A stretch of 64,000 nucleotides of DNA from Desulfogranum japonicum DSM 18378 (GTDB lineage: Bacteria > Desulfobacterota > Desulfobulbia > Desulfobulbales > Desulfobulbaceae). This document shows positions 8,674-18,665 of this stretch, piece by piece (position 1 is the stretch's first letter; each line of letters opens with the position of its first letter). The position numbers and the translations under genes were made by a program. The stretch covers positions 84,818 to 148,817 of the forward strand of contig NZ_AUCV01000013.1 in the NCBI RefSeq assembly GCF_000429945.1, read 5' to 3'. The notes below the pieces were generated by a model. That model was given only the letters and a program-made list of their open reading frames with translations, did not search any database and was not told where the DNA came from.

Positions 8674-9564
8674 ATGAGCAAAACAATACCATCGGGAATT
8701 TTTATCACTGATCTGGACGGTACGCTATTAACCGACACAAAAACCATCCGTCATCAGGAATTTGCAAATCTTTACAGACTTCAACGGAAAAATATATGTA
8801 TAGCACTGGCAACCGGCCGTTCCTGGTATTCTTTGCAGCGATTGCTTGCCACTGACAAGCGCCTTCAGGAAAATTTCAGACAAACAATTGATTATGTCAT
8901 TTTCTCAACAGGTGCAGGAATCATAGATTTTGCCACCGGGGAAATATTGATATCCCACGCCCTTTCCAGTGACGAGACGTTGGCAATTTCACAACACCTC
9001 GAACATCTTCAGGTGGATTATATGGTACATGCACCAATCCCCCACACTCATCAAATGTACTATCGGGCACGCAAAGGGGGTGGAGCTGATTTTCGTCGAA
9101 GAATCAAGATGTATAATGATTTTGCCGTACAGCTGCCTGCGCTTACCAGGGAAATATGCCGTGACCTTGGAGGGGCGACCCAATTACTTTGTATTGCTGA
9201 TAAAAATCGAGGTCCTCAGCTTGCAAGAGACCTTATGGAAAAACTACATCAATTCAGCGTCATCAAAGCTACTTCGCCGTTAGATCATGAGTCCATATGG
9301 ATTGAAATTTTTCATAAAAAAAGCTCAAAATCTGCAGCAGTTCAATGGTTGGCAGAGAAATTGGGAGTTGCACAGGAATGTGTGTGCGGTGTTGGCAATG
9401 ATTACAATGATGAAGATTTGCTTCAATGGACAGGCTCTGGATATATTGTCACCAACGGCCCTGATATATTGAAAACCATGTACACCGTGGTTGCCTCCAA
9501 TAATGATGGCGGAGTATCTGAAGCAGCTGAATTATGGATGCGAAAAATGCACTTTTCCTTTTAG
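8674..9564 (+). CDS. Cof-type HAD-IIB phosphatase
   Basis: A 296-residue HAD hydrolase of the Cof/type IIB cap group. Motif I is ITDLDGTLL near residue 10-18, motif II ALATGRSW, and motif IV VCGVGNDYNDEDLL near the C-terminus. The C-terminal lysine region IEIFHKKSSKSAAVQWLAEKLG matches the typical Cof stretch before motif IV. Such enzymes hydrolyse sugar phosphates, phosphorylated cofactors or nucleotides; the substrate cannot be told. It lies 74 bases after the PilZ gene and may share its transcript. Confidence 0.85.
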   Translation: MSKTIPSGIFITDLDGTLLTDTKTIRHQEFANLYRLQRKNICIALATGRSWYSLQRLLATDKRLQENFRQTIDYVIFSTGAGIIDFATGEILISHALSSDETLAISQHLEHLQVDYMVHAPIPHTHQMYYRARKGGGADFRRRIKMYNDFAVQLPALTREICRDLGGATQLLCIADKNRGPQLARDLMEKLHQFSVIKATSPLDHESIWIEIFHKKSSKSAAVQWLAEKLGVAQECVCGVGNDYNDEDLLQWTGSGYIVTNGPDILKTMYTVVASNNDGGVSEAAELWMRKMHFSF

Positions 9565-9689
9565 GGTTGAAAAAATGCTGATTTCCGTCTAATTCCCAAG
9601 AACTACATTGTCGTATGAACAGTCACACTGAAAAATATTCCATCCCCACTTACATTGCATTGTAACACACTATTAAAGGAGCAAAAAAC

Positions 9690-10349
9690 ATGTCTCAAGC
9701 AGATGGCCCCAAAGGCGCTATTCTCCAGCGCGACAAAAAAACCTATGCCATTGTACCTCGTATTCCAGCCGGCGTTATCAAAAGGGAAGATCTCAAGGCA
9801 ATTTCAGATGTTGTTGATAAATATGACATCCCAATTGTAAAAATCACCTCCGGCCATCGCCTCGCCCTTGTTGGCATGACAGAAGAACAGATTCTACCCA
9901 TCTATGAAGATTTGGGAATGGATGAAGGCAAAGCCGTTGAACTTTGCCTCCATTATGTACAGGCATGTCCTGGAACCGATGTATGTAAATTTGGTGTTCA
10001 GAATTCTCTCGGCTTTGGAATTGAGATTGAAGGAATATTTACCGGGATTGAGCTGCCTGCCAAATTCAAGGTAGGGGTTTCCGGCTGCCCTTTTCTGTGC
10101 GCAGAAAGTCTGGTTCGCGATCTTGGCCTTATCGGCAAAAAAAAGGGCTGGACCCTGGTATTTGGAGGAAACTCAGGGCGCCAGGTGCGCAAGGCAGATA
10201 TACTGGCAGAAGATCTCAACGAGGAAGAAACCATTGCACTTGCCAGAAAATGTATTGAATACTACGCAGCCAATGCCAAGAAAAAAGAACGAACAGGAGC
10301 CTTTGTGGAACGCATCGGCATTGATGAATTGAAAAAAGCCGTCCTCTAA
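9690..10349 (+). CDS. Small assimilatory-type (low-spin) siroheme sulfite reductase
   Basis: A 219-residue nitrite/sulfite reductase ferredoxin-fold protein, essentially the size of the 218-residue assimilatory-type sulfite reductase of Desulfovibrio vulgaris, i.e. one half of the usual two-lobed enzyme. The Fe4S4/siroheme ligands are visible as ACPGTDVCKFG (C-x5-C) and SGCPFLCAES (C-x3-C). The half-domain IPIVKITSGHRLALVGM supplies the ferredoxin-like lobe. It would reduce sulfite with six electrons; the physiological role of this short form in sulfate reducers is unsettled. AAAGGAG lies ten bases before the ATG. Monocistronic, followed by terminators. Confidence 0.85.
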   Translation: MSQADGPKGAILQRDKKTYAIVPRIPAGVIKREDLKAISDVVDKYDIPIVKITSGHRLALVGMTEEQILPIYEDLGMDEGKAVELCLHYVQACPGTDVCKFGVQNSLGFGIEIEGIFTGIELPAKFKVGVSGCPFLCAESLVRDLGLIGKKKGWTLVFGGNSGRQVRKADILAEDLNEEETIALARKCIEYYAANAKKKERTGAFVERIGIDELKKAVL

Positions 10350-10460
10350 TCAGGATGTTTTACGAGCATATTTTGCAGGCAATGCGAGGCATAGGACATG
10401 CAGCAGCAGTGAGTGGCTGCAGCTGTCCGGCAATAAAGCAGACACTGTAAAATCTGTTTG

Positions 10461-10510
10461 CCCCGAAGGGGGATTTTTTTCTGGCAGGGACCAGTTCCCT
10501 GCCAGTTTTT
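10461..10510 (+). terminator. Tandem rho-independent terminators
   Basis: A first short hairpin CCCC-gaag-GGGG at about 10461-10472 is followed by seven T. Directly after it a perfect 10-bp stem CTGGCAGGGA (10481-10490) with TCCCTGCCAG (10496-10505) and a 5-base loop is followed by five T. It ends rightward transcription from the sulfite reductase gene before the convergent REC-GGDEF gene. Confidence 0.85.
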
Positions 10511-10527
10511 ACCCTTCTTCAGGTTGT

Positions 10528-11445
10528 TCAAATCTCTATGGTATTTTTCCCCCTGGATTTTGCGAGATACAGGGCTTTATCCGCCCTATCCACAATCGTA
10601 TGACTATCTTCTTCTCCCTGTGGGCAGGCTGATGCAACACCTACACTAACGGTAACCCTGTTGCCCACAGAAGACGCAGCATGTTCAATAGCCAACATAT
10701 GCAATCTGTGCTGGATCTGTTCCGCTACATAGAGGCCTCCGGCATCGTCAGTGTCAGGAAGAATACAGGCCAGCTCTTCACCTCCGTAGCGGGCATAAAA
10801 ATCACCGGCGCGCGTCAGAGTTTCAGGAAAAATGGCCACAAGCCTCTTCAGACAGTCATCACCGGCCAAATGTCCATAATGGTCGTTATACTTTTTAAAA
10901 TCGTCAATATCGATCATGAGTAAAGTTACGGGTGCATGCAACCTTCTGGCTCTTTTCCATTCCTTGTCCAGGGTTTCATCAAAGGCCCGCCGATTAGGTA
11001 TACCTGTAAGGCCATCAGTCAATGAAAGGCGCGCCAGGGTATCTTTCTGTTGTTTTAATTCAATATGATTTTTCACCCGCAGCCGAACAATGCCAGCATT
11101 GAATGGCTTGGTTATATAATCCACTGCACCCAGCTCCAATCCCCTGGTTTCATTTTCAACTTCATCCATGGTTGAAATAAAGATAACGGGAATATCCTGG
11201 GAGAGCGAGTTGGCTTTTATCTGTCGGCACACCTCATAGCCATCCATCCCCGGCATCATGACATCCAGGAGAATAAGGTCTGGCAAATCGCTGTTGCTCA
11301 AAAGCTCAAGAGCAGACATGCCATCTCTTGCCACCCGCAGTTCATATTCTTCACCAAGGGTTTGAACAAGAACATGAATATTGGTAGGACTGTCATCTAC
11401 AATCAGAATTTCACCTTTACGAGGGCCAGGGGGTGTTTTGCTCAT
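10528..11445 (-). CDS. Response regulator diguanylate cyclase (REC-GGDEF)
   Basis: A 305-residue protein. An N-terminal receiver (residues 12-130; phospho-acceptor Asp in LILLDVMMPGMDGYE, conserved KP in YITKPF) is joined by a helix (LKQQKDTLARL) to a GGDEF domain (SLTDGLTGIPNRRAF to the end). The active site reads YGGEEL and an RxxD inhibitory site (RAGD) lies five residues before it, so a catalytically active, product-inhibited cyclase is expected. Its ATG overlaps the stop of the giant kinase gene by four bases, which makes it the obvious output of that kinase. Confidence 0.92.
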   Translation of the reverse strand: MSKTPPGPRKGEILIVDDSPTNIHVLVQTLGEEYELRVARDGMSALELLSNSDLPDLILLDVMMPGMDGYEVCRQIKANSLSQDIPVIFISTMDEVENETRGLELGAVDYITKPFNAGIVRLRVKNHIELKQQKDTLARLSLTDGLTGIPNRRAFDETLDKEWKRARRLHAPVTLLMIDIDDFKKYNDHYGHLAGDDCLKRLVAIFPETLTRAGDFYARYGGEELACILPDTDDAGGLYVAEQIQHRLHMLAIEHAASSVGNRVTVSVGVASACPQGEEDSHTIVDRADKALYLAKSRGKNTIEI

Positions 11446-14400
11446 ATATGCGCTGCAGGTTGAAGTTTCTGTTTAATGGTGGCTATGGTCTCAACTGCTT
11501 CAGGATATTCAAATCCATCAATCTGCCGTTGTAATCGTTTCACCAGTACATCTATTTTTCTTCCTGACAACATGGCGCGTACTTCTTGCAAAAGCGTCTC
11601 AGGAACGATGCGCTGCTGTTGAAGAATAGTACGAAGATCGGCTAATCGCTGTTGTACCTCTTCCACATTATGTTTTTGTTCTCCGATTCCATTCTGCGCT
11701 TCGTGCATATTCTCATCGAGTCGCTCAAGGCAAGCCATGGTTTCATCATATACTTTTTCAAATTGTTTCCAGCCTGTGCTGGAGTCCGATTTCAAATTCT
11801 GCTCAAACTCAGCGGCGGAATTATGCAAGGAAATGGCGCCTATATTACCAGCTGCACCTTTAATTGTATGAATATGTTTGGCTGCCTGCCTATATTGTGA
11901 TTGCTCTATATTATCGTGGATGACTGGTTTTATTTGCCTGAATTCAGATGTAAAAACATGCAGGGCTTTGCGAAGGGCTGTCCAGCTGCCGCCCATACGT
12001 TGTACAGCGCTTTGCAAATCAAATCCAGGTAATTCGAATGGTGAACCTGTCCCGTAATCGGGTTGCAGAGACACAACATCATTCTCCACATGTTGGCCGC
12101 CTGAAGGAGTGATCCATTTTGTCAGGGTTGTGATGAGCGCTTCAGGATCAATGGGCTTTGCAATATGATCGTTCATACCTGCCGCCAAACAGGCCTCCTT
12201 ATCCTGAATCAAAGCCGCAGCAGTCATTGCAATAACAGGCAGGTTCTGCTGGTGCTTGAGTGCACGGATATGTCTGGTAGTTTCATATCCATCCATTACG
12301 GGCATCTGCAGATCCAAAAGAATAGCGTCATAGTTTTCAGCATCTATGCATTCCAATGCTTCCTGCCCATTGTCGGCCGTGGTAACATGAAGCCCCAGAC
12401 TCTGCAGCAACTCGCCGGCGACCTGCTGATTAACCTTGTTATCTTCCACCAGCAATACCCGAGCACCGGCAAACATATAGCTGCGACCTGGATCTTTGGT
12501 GGTGCTTTCCTGAGAGAGTCCCCTCACGGTACAACTGTTTCGTTGCTGCAAATCAATTATTACATCAAATAGCTGTGATGATGTGTGGGGCTTATCAATC
12601 AGCACATCAGCATGAACACCTTCCTGCATGGACCTGGCCAACTCCCTTCCCATACTGTTAACAGGCACAATTGCCGGGAGATATCCAATCCCTGCCTGCT
12701 CGTAGGCATTCCGGGCAAGACGAACGATTTCAAATCCATTCATGCCTTGAAAATTCCAGTCAACAATGAGCAACTCATATGGGTGCTGTTCCAGGATGGC
12801 CTTATCAATCTCAGCCTGACATTCTGCTGCCGAGACGGCTTCGGTAACTTCAAAATCCCAGGAATCCAATATCTGCCTGAGCACTTGCCGGGATGAATCC
12901 TGGGAATCAACAAGCAGAATTCGCATCCCTCGTAACCTGGCGGGATCCCTGTAAAAAGGTATATCGTGTCTAGCTCTCAAAGGAACTGAAAAATGGAATG
13001 TACTTCCCTTTCCCCCCTCGCTTTGAATACCGATTTGCCCACCCATTAATTCAACTATTTTCTTGCTGATGGATAAACCAAGGCCTGTACCACCAAATTG
13101 GCGGGTGGTTGAACCGTCAGCTTGCTGGAAAGCCTGAAAAAGCTTTTCCTGATTTTCTGATGAAATACCAATCCCTGTATCCTGCACGGAAAACTTCAGC
13201 CAGATTTCATCACCTGAACTGGCAACCCGGGCAATGGCAACCCGTATTTCCCCGTGTGTTGTAAATTTTATGGCATTCCCCACCAAATTGCTCAGTACCT
13301 GCAGTAACCGCAACTGATCTCCTTCCAGGTACTGAGGGACATCCGATGCAACATCAAACAGAAAAACAAGTCCTTTTTCCTCTGCTAATATAGAAAACAA
13401 ATCACTTATACTTTTCAATAGGTCATCTATGTAAAAAGCATCCGGCTCAAGGTGCAGATAACCAGCTTCTATTTTTGAATAATCAAGAATATCGTTGAGA
13501 ACATGGAGCAGGGCCTTTGAAGACGAATCAATCTTTGCTATGTAATCCTGCTGTTTTGGAGAAAGTTCAGTATTCTGCATCAGATGTGTCAAGCCGATTA
13601 CCCCGTTCAAGGGAGTACGTATTTCATGGCTCATATTTGCCAAAAATTCGCTTTTGTGACGGCTGGCAGCCTCGGCTTCTTCTTTGGCACGAATGAGTTG
13701 GTGCTGGGCTTCCTTATACTGAGTGATATCTGCAATGGAAATAACAACCTGATTTTCGTCCCCTGCCGAACTGGAGAAAAGACGGACATTCAGTTGCCCC
13801 CAAAATTCAGTACCATCTGTACGTAAATACAGCCGTTCCAAATCCACAGTTACCAGTTCGAGATTACATATGGCAAACAGTGTCTGGTTACTGGCATGCC
13901 TCTGGGATGGATGAACCAGTATTGGGTAATCCAGGCCGATCATGGAGTCGAGAGGCCGGGCAAACATTTCAGCTGCCCGTTTGTTTGCAAGGGTTATAAC
14001 ACTCTGACGGTTGACGAGCAGGATGGCAACACTGGCTGTGTCCAAAACATGCTGCAACAGTGCTCCGTGCCTTGCACTTTTTCTGTTTGCCTCCTCCAGG
14101 GCATTCTGTGCCAGTCTTCGATCTGTAACATCATGTATGATGGAAAAAAGTTTAACAGCTCCCTTCACAGATATGGGGGTGACATAGACCTCCACATCCC
14201 GAATTTCTCCTGAAGCCAGCTTGTGTTTAAAAAGAAAATAGTTGGTCTGTTCAGCCTTGGCCCGTTCCCTTTCTTTATCCACCAGCTCCTTGGGTAATAT
14301 GTTGATATCATTAATCGACAAACCAGTGAGAATATCTTCAGGGTACTGGTAGAAATTAATGGCGGCCTGGTTTGCGGCAAGGATAGCGCCTGTATCGGGA

Positions 14401-17400
14401 TCAATCAGCAACATCACGGAATGATTACGTTCAAAAAGTTGCCGGAATTGAGATTCACTTTCTGCAAGTTTTTGTTCATTTATCCTCGCTGTTGTCACAT
14501 CCCTGCTTGTTCCGACTACACGAATCAAGCGCCCGTGCTCATCATATTCTGGATATACCGCAGTCTTAATATATCGGATCTGCTTATCTGGTAAAACGAT
14601 CCTGAAAACAAAATCTTTAGACTCTTTTGAATGAAACTGCTCAACAAGCTGTTGCTCTGCCATTGCAGTATCTTCAGGATGAATTCTCTCAAGCCAGAAT
14701 TCATAGGAAAGGATCTTCTGGCGCTCCTTTTCTGGAACTCTGTATAAATCAAACATACGTTCGTCCCATACCAAAGTATTCCGGGTAACATCCCAGACCC
14801 ATATACCCATGGCAGCTGCCCGGGTAGCCATTTCCAATCTGTCCAGGGTGGAACGTAACTGTAAGGCAATTTCTTTTTGATCTGTTATATCTCTCCAGGC
14901 AACCAAAAGCACCCGTTCACCCTCCATGACAATGGGTGCTATGGAAACATCTGCCCAAAATATCTCGCCATTAAAACGTTTATGCATCCATTCGTATCTG
15001 TTGGTTCCCGCTTCCATGGCCTGTGCCATCTTTTCACTGGCAGCATTGGCAGAAGGGGAATCGTTTGCCTGATACTTCGGACAAAATCTGTTCGGCGATT
15101 CTCCTATTATCTGATTTCTGTCTCCCCTGAGTATCGTTTCAGCTGCTCTGTTGCAGTCAACAATAATCCTGTCATGCAACTCTACTATCAGCATCGCATC
15201 CGGAGAGTGCATAAACAAAGTATGAAAACGTTCCTCACTTTCTTTGAGTCGGGTTATATCGCGTACGATTTTTGAAGCGCCAATGATATCGCCATCGGTA
15301 TCATAGAGAGGAGAGATAGTCAGAGAAACAGTGACTGTTTTCCCATCTTTACGCACACGTTGTGCCTGATAATGGGTCAGGGACTGCCCTTCTGCAATCA
15401 AAGCAAGAATACGCAATTCTTCAGCCAGATCGGCATCGGGCAATAGAATGGCAACACTCTCCCCCATGGCCTCGTCTTCCGTGTAGCCGAAGAGTACTTC
15501 TGCACCTTTGTTCCAGCTGGTTATGATGCCTTCAAGAGATTCGCTAAAAATTGCATCATCAGAAGACTCGACAATGGTAGCCAACTGTTGCAGACGTGTT
15601 TCAGCAGATTTTCGTTCGGAAATATCGCGAGCCGAAGCATAGAGATATTTTTTGCCCTCCAGTTCTATGCTTTTGGCATTAATTTCCACGTCAATAAGAA
15701 TGCCATCTTTTCGCCGGTATCTGGTTTCAAAAGCCTCGGCTTCATCATGAAAACGATTCATCCACACACGTAATTCATCGGATGGAATGACTGCCTCCCA
15801 ATCAAGAACGCTCAGCCCATGCAATTCGTCTGGAGCATAACCCAGCATACGTGCAAATGAATGGCTGAATTGAACGACCTTTCCAGACTCATCAAGCACA
15901 TGAATGCCATCGGTGGCTGTATCAAGCAGTGTCTGCAAACGGGTAGAAATATTTTTTATCTGAGTAACGTCGAAGAAGGTAACCAGATACAGCGTTTCGT
16001 CGGGAGAATCCAGCCTGGTCCGGTTCATCTGAACGACCCGCAACGATCCGTCTTTACAGTATATTTGTCTTTCCAGCACAGTACTTTTGTTATTCTGGCC
16101 ATGTTCCGGTTGGGTAAAAGATTCACTTGTGACTTTTTCACGGTAGACAGGGTCAGGAAATGCCTTCTCCATCCACGCCGTCATGGTGGGAATTTCATCA
16201 GCTGTATACCCAAACATCTGTATGAAAGCAGGATTCAGATAGTCCACCTGTTCCTGTAAGTTATACAGTAAGATCGGAATTGGAGAGGCATCAATCAGGG
16301 CCCTCATCCGCTGTTCGCTGTGGCTCAATGCCAACATGTTTTTTTTCAGTTCAGTGATATCCTGGACAGTGCCTATAGCCAATAAAGGCGCTCCCTGGGC
16401 ATCAAATTCTATTTCTGCACGTGCATGCACCCACTTTACCTGGCCATTGACAATAATCCGGTGCTCCAGGTCATAAGGAGAACCTGCCAGGGCTTCAAAC
16501 CATGATGTTTTCACCTGCTGCAAATCGTCAGGATGAGTGCAGGAAAAAACCAGATCCAGAGAGGGGGAAACATCTTTGGCCAGTCCAAAAATAGCGTGTA
16601 TTTCTTTTGACCAGGTGCTGACGTTGTCAACTAAATCCAATGCCCAGCTTCCGATCTTGGCTACATGCTGTGCAGTCTCCAATTCTTTTTCCCTCTGTTC
16701 CACAAGGGTGAGACTTTCCTCCAGCATTTTTGTACGACTATCCACCTCATTTTCCAGGCTGGCATTCATCTTTCTCAACTCCAGCTCTCTTTCAGCCAGG
16801 GCATCAAGCATGGCATTGAATTCCCTGGCCAGGCCTGTTACCTCATCATTGCCAGAAACATTGATCCGTGTTTCAGGATCCTCATTCTTTACCTGATCAA
16901 TGGTTTTCTGAATCGCATACAATCGTTTTGTCAGGTTTCCTGCAATTAGCCAGGCAATAAGAATACCGCTTATAATGGCCACCAGCGTGTACAGGATGCC
17001 TTCATGCACAATACGTTGTATTTCTTGCATGCTGCGTTGCCTGCCAATTCCCACACGCGCCCAGCCAACCTGGGAATTGTTCAACATAACAGGCAGAGTC
17101 ACGTCAACCAGACTACTGCTCATGTGAACAGGATCAGCTTCTGGAGTAACTGGCATATTAAGAACCTTAAGCCCTATCTTACTGCTATCGGTGTGCGCCA
17201 GAATCTTACCAGACAAATCAGTCAACATGGCAAAGTCAAGATCAGGATAATGCTCCTGTATGGTCACTATTTCCTGTAATCCCGAATAATCTTTGGCTGC
17301 CAGCCATCCTGCAGAAGAGGTGACAAGGGTATGGGCAAGAGATATGGTGTGTTCGGCCTGGTGCTCATAAAACATACGTTTCTGTCGCCAGGTGAGATCC

Positions 17401-17471
17401 AGAATAAATAACGACATCAACATGGCGTGAATCAGTGCAACCCCAAAAATAAGTTTATTACGAAAGCTCAT
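11442..17471 (-). CDS. Giant hybrid sensor histidine kinase: HAMP, about eight PAS, HisKA-HATPase, two REC, Hpt
   Basis: A 2009-residue membrane kinase. Two membrane helices (about 8-26 and 158-178) enclose an extracytoplasmic domain of about 130 residues. HAMP follows at 178-232, then about eight PAS/PAC units (roughly 262-376, 383-505, 507-620, 625-742, 744-865, 870-997, 1003-1118, 1133-1252), often ending in DIT or DVT. HisKA has the phosphorylated His1282 in SHEIRTPLNG. The ATPase shows NLVGNAIKF, DTGIGIS and GGTGLGLSI. Receiver 1 (1516-1640) has Asp1571, receiver 2 (1670-1785) Asp1720, and Hpt (about 1815-1925) His1868 in HTIKGAAGN. A complete internal phosphorelay is thus present. The four-base overlap with the REC-GGDEF gene implies c-di-GMP output. 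The ligand is unknown; the PhnD-like lipoprotein upstream may present it. Confidence 0.92.
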   Translation of the reverse strand: MSFRNKLIFGVALIHAMLMSLFILDLTWRQKRMFYEHQAEHTISLAHTLVTSSAGWLAAKDYSGLQEIVTIQEHYPDLDFAMLTDLSGKILAHTDSSKIGLKVLNMPVTPEADPVHMSSSLVDVTLPVMLNNSQVGWARVGIGRQRSMQEIQRIVHEGILYTLVAIISGILIAWLIAGNLTKRLYAIQKTIDQVKNEDPETRINVSGNDEVTGLAREFNAMLDALAERELELRKMNASLENEVDSRTKMLEESLTLVEQREKELETAQHVAKIGSWALDLVDNVSTWSKEIHAIFGLAKDVSPSLDLVFSCTHPDDLQQVKTSWFEALAGSPYDLEHRIIVNGQVKWVHARAEIEFDAQGAPLLAIGTVQDITELKKNMLALSHSEQRMRALIDASPIPILLYNLQEQVDYLNPAFIQMFGYTADEIPTMTAWMEKAFPDPVYREKVTSESFTQPEHGQNNKSTVLERQIYCKDGSLRVVQMNRTRLDSPDETLYLVTFFDVTQIKNISTRLQTLLDTATDGIHVLDESGKVVQFSHSFARMLGYAPDELHGLSVLDWEAVIPSDELRVWMNRFHDEAEAFETRYRRKDGILIDVEINAKSIELEGKKYLYASARDISERKSAETRLQQLATIVESSDDAIFSESLEGIITSWNKGAEVLFGYTEDEAMGESVAILLPDADLAEELRILALIAEGQSLTHYQAQRVRKDGKTVTVSLTISPLYDTDGDIIGASKIVRDITRLKESEERFHTLFMHSPDAMLIVELHDRIIVDCNRAAETILRGDRNQIIGESPNRFCPKYQANDSPSANAASEKMAQAMEAGTNRYEWMHKRFNGEIFWADVSIAPIVMEGERVLLVAWRDITDQKEIALQLRSTLDRLEMATRAAAMGIWVWDVTRNTLVWDERMFDLYRVPEKERQKILSYEFWLERIHPEDTAMAEQQLVEQFHSKESKDFVFRIVLPDKQIRYIKTAVYPEYDEHGRLIRVVGTSRDVTTARINEQKLAESESQFRQLFERNHSVMLLIDPDTGAILAANQAAINFYQYPEDILTGLSINDINILPKELVDKERERAKAEQTNYFLFKHKLASGEIRDVEVYVTPISVKGAVKLFSIIHDVTDRRLAQNALEEANRKSARHGALLQHVLDTASVAILLVNRQSVITLANKRAAEMFARPLDSMIGLDYPILVHPSQRHASNQTLFAICNLELVTVDLERLYLRTDGTEFWGQLNVRLFSSSAGDENQVVISIADITQYKEAQHQLIRAKEEAEAASRHKSEFLANMSHEIRTPLNGVIGLTHLMQNTELSPKQQDYIAKIDSSSKALLHVLNDILDYSKIEAGYLHLEPDAFYIDDLLKSISDLFSILAEEKGLVFLFDVASDVPQYLEGDQLRLLQVLSNLVGNAIKFTTHGEIRVAIARVASSGDEIWLKFSVQDTGIGISSENQEKLFQAFQQADGSTTRQFGGTGLGLSISKKIVELMGGQIGIQSEGGKGSTFHFSVPLRARHDIPFYRDPARLRGMRILLVDSQDSSRQVLRQILDSWDFEVTEAVSAAECQAEIDKAILEQHPYELLIVDWNFQGMNGFEIVRLARNAYEQAGIGYLPAIVPVNSMGRELARSMQEGVHADVLIDKPHTSSQLFDVIIDLQQRNSCTVRGLSQESTTKDPGRSYMFAGARVLLVEDNKVNQQVAGELLQSLGLHVTTADNGQEALECIDAENYDAILLDLQMPVMDGYETTRHIRALKHQQNLPVIAMTAAALIQDKEACLAAGMNDHIAKPIDPEALITTLTKWITPSGGQHVENDVVSLQPDYGTGSPFELPGFDLQSAVQRMGGSWTALRKALHVFTSEFRQIKPVIHDNIEQSQYRQAAKHIHTIKGAAGNIGAISLHNSAAEFEQNLKSDSSTGWKQFEKVYDETMACLERLDENMHEAQNGIGEQKHNVEEVQQRLADLRTILQQQRIVPETLLQEVRAMLSGRKIDVLVKRLQRQIDGFEYPEAVETIATIKQKLQPAAHI

Positions 17472-17696
17472 GACATTATCTTTTAACCATTACGGTTGGA
17501 CCAAATTGCCAGGCCACAATAACTATGTAAACGAAAGGAATTACACCAACAGCATCATCATCATTGTGTAAAGGGCACCTGAAAAGGAAAGCTGTCTTCG
17601 ATATATATGGTTTGTACATTTTACTAAAGCTGTAAGACGCAGGTGTGCATTTGCAGCGATTTCATGTAAGGTTGGTGGAAAACAACTATCAAATGC

Positions 17697-18650
17697 TTAT
17701 CTGACACTATCGAGCGCTCCATACTCTTTCTCCCGTATCCCTCTGACGTTTTGTTCAAATTCCTCCATAAACCTTCTGATCACGTCATAATGAGAATTAT
17801 CAGCTCGATGGAATTTTGCTGTTTCCATGGTGGATAGGATATACCTGCCCGAAGAGGTTTCATGTAACAGATAAAGTGCCTTCTGCAGGCGGTGCTTCAG
17901 CTCAGGAGCAATATCCTTCCTGGCCATCACCGAATTATTCAACAGTGATTCAGTCTGCCACTGAACCTGCAAATACCTGGCTTTCTCAGGATGTTTTTTC
18001 TGAAAAAGTCTCCAGGGAGACGGCCAGGTTGCTCCGGCAGCACTTTCACCAAGAAAAACATGCATAATAGACGATTCCTGTGAGCCTACATACGTGTTGT
18101 GTATGTCTTGATGAATATCAATGCCATGCTGATACAGAAAATATTGCGGCATCACACAGCCGGCAAGAGCTGTGGGTGCAGGGTAGCTGACAGTTTTCCC
18201 TTTCAAATCGGTAACATGCTTGAGGCCGCTGTCCTTACGGGTGATAAAAATACCTCTAAAATCCTCGGGATTGCCTGCCATGGCTATAACGTCATAACCC
18301 GCTTCCATTGCCTCAAGGGTCTGCCAGGGGTTGGGAAGTAAAAATTCAATTTTTGCCTGACGAATTTTTTTTTCAAATGCGGCATAATCGCGGGAAGCTT
18401 CCAGAGTGAAACTGGCGTCGGGAACCGTGTTGTTCAAATAATCCATCAAAGGCTGGTAAACCTGCGACAGTTTGACCGGATTATACAATGGATGAACAGC
18501 GAAACGGTACGATGGAGATTGCGATGCAGCAGCTGGTTCCGGACCTTCTGAAGAATACCTGGGACCGACTGATTCTTCAGGTTGCTTGCAGCCCGCATAA
18601 AATATGACCGATATAACGAGTACCCCTGCCAGAAGAAGAGACCGCGGCAT
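17697..18650 (-). CDS. PhnD-like phosphate/phosphonate-type periplasmic binding lipoprotein
   Basis: A 317-residue protein with signal segment and lipobox FYAGC at about residue 21, then a PhnD/Phn-binding fold (YRFAVHPLYNP, QPLMDYLNNTVPD, LLPNPWQTLEAMEAGYDVIA, TDLKGKTVSYPAPTALAGCVMPQYFL). No permease or ATPase gene accompanies it. In many Proteobacteria such lone PhnD-like proteins sit beside hybrid kinases and serve as sensors rather than transporters, which fits its place between the response regulator upstream and the giant kinase downstream (225 bases). Ligand unknown; a phosphonate is only a family default. GGAGGAG precedes the ATG. Confidence 0.85.
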   Translation of the reverse strand: MPRSLLLAGVLVISVIFYAGCKQPEESVGPRYSSEGPEPAAASQSPSYRFAVHPLYNPVKLSQVYQPLMDYLNNTVPDASFTLEASRDYAAFEKKIRQAKIEFLLPNPWQTLEAMEAGYDVIAMAGNPEDFRGIFITRKDSGLKHVTDLKGKTVSYPAPTALAGCVMPQYFLYQHGIDIHQDIHNTYVGSQESSIMHVFLGESAAGATWPSPWRLFQKKHPEKARYLQVQWQTESLLNNSVMARKDIAPELKHRLQKALYLLHETSSGRYILSTMETAKFHRADNSHYDVIRRFMEEFEQNVRGIREKEYGALDSVR

Positions 18651-18665
18651 TACTCCTCCCTACGG

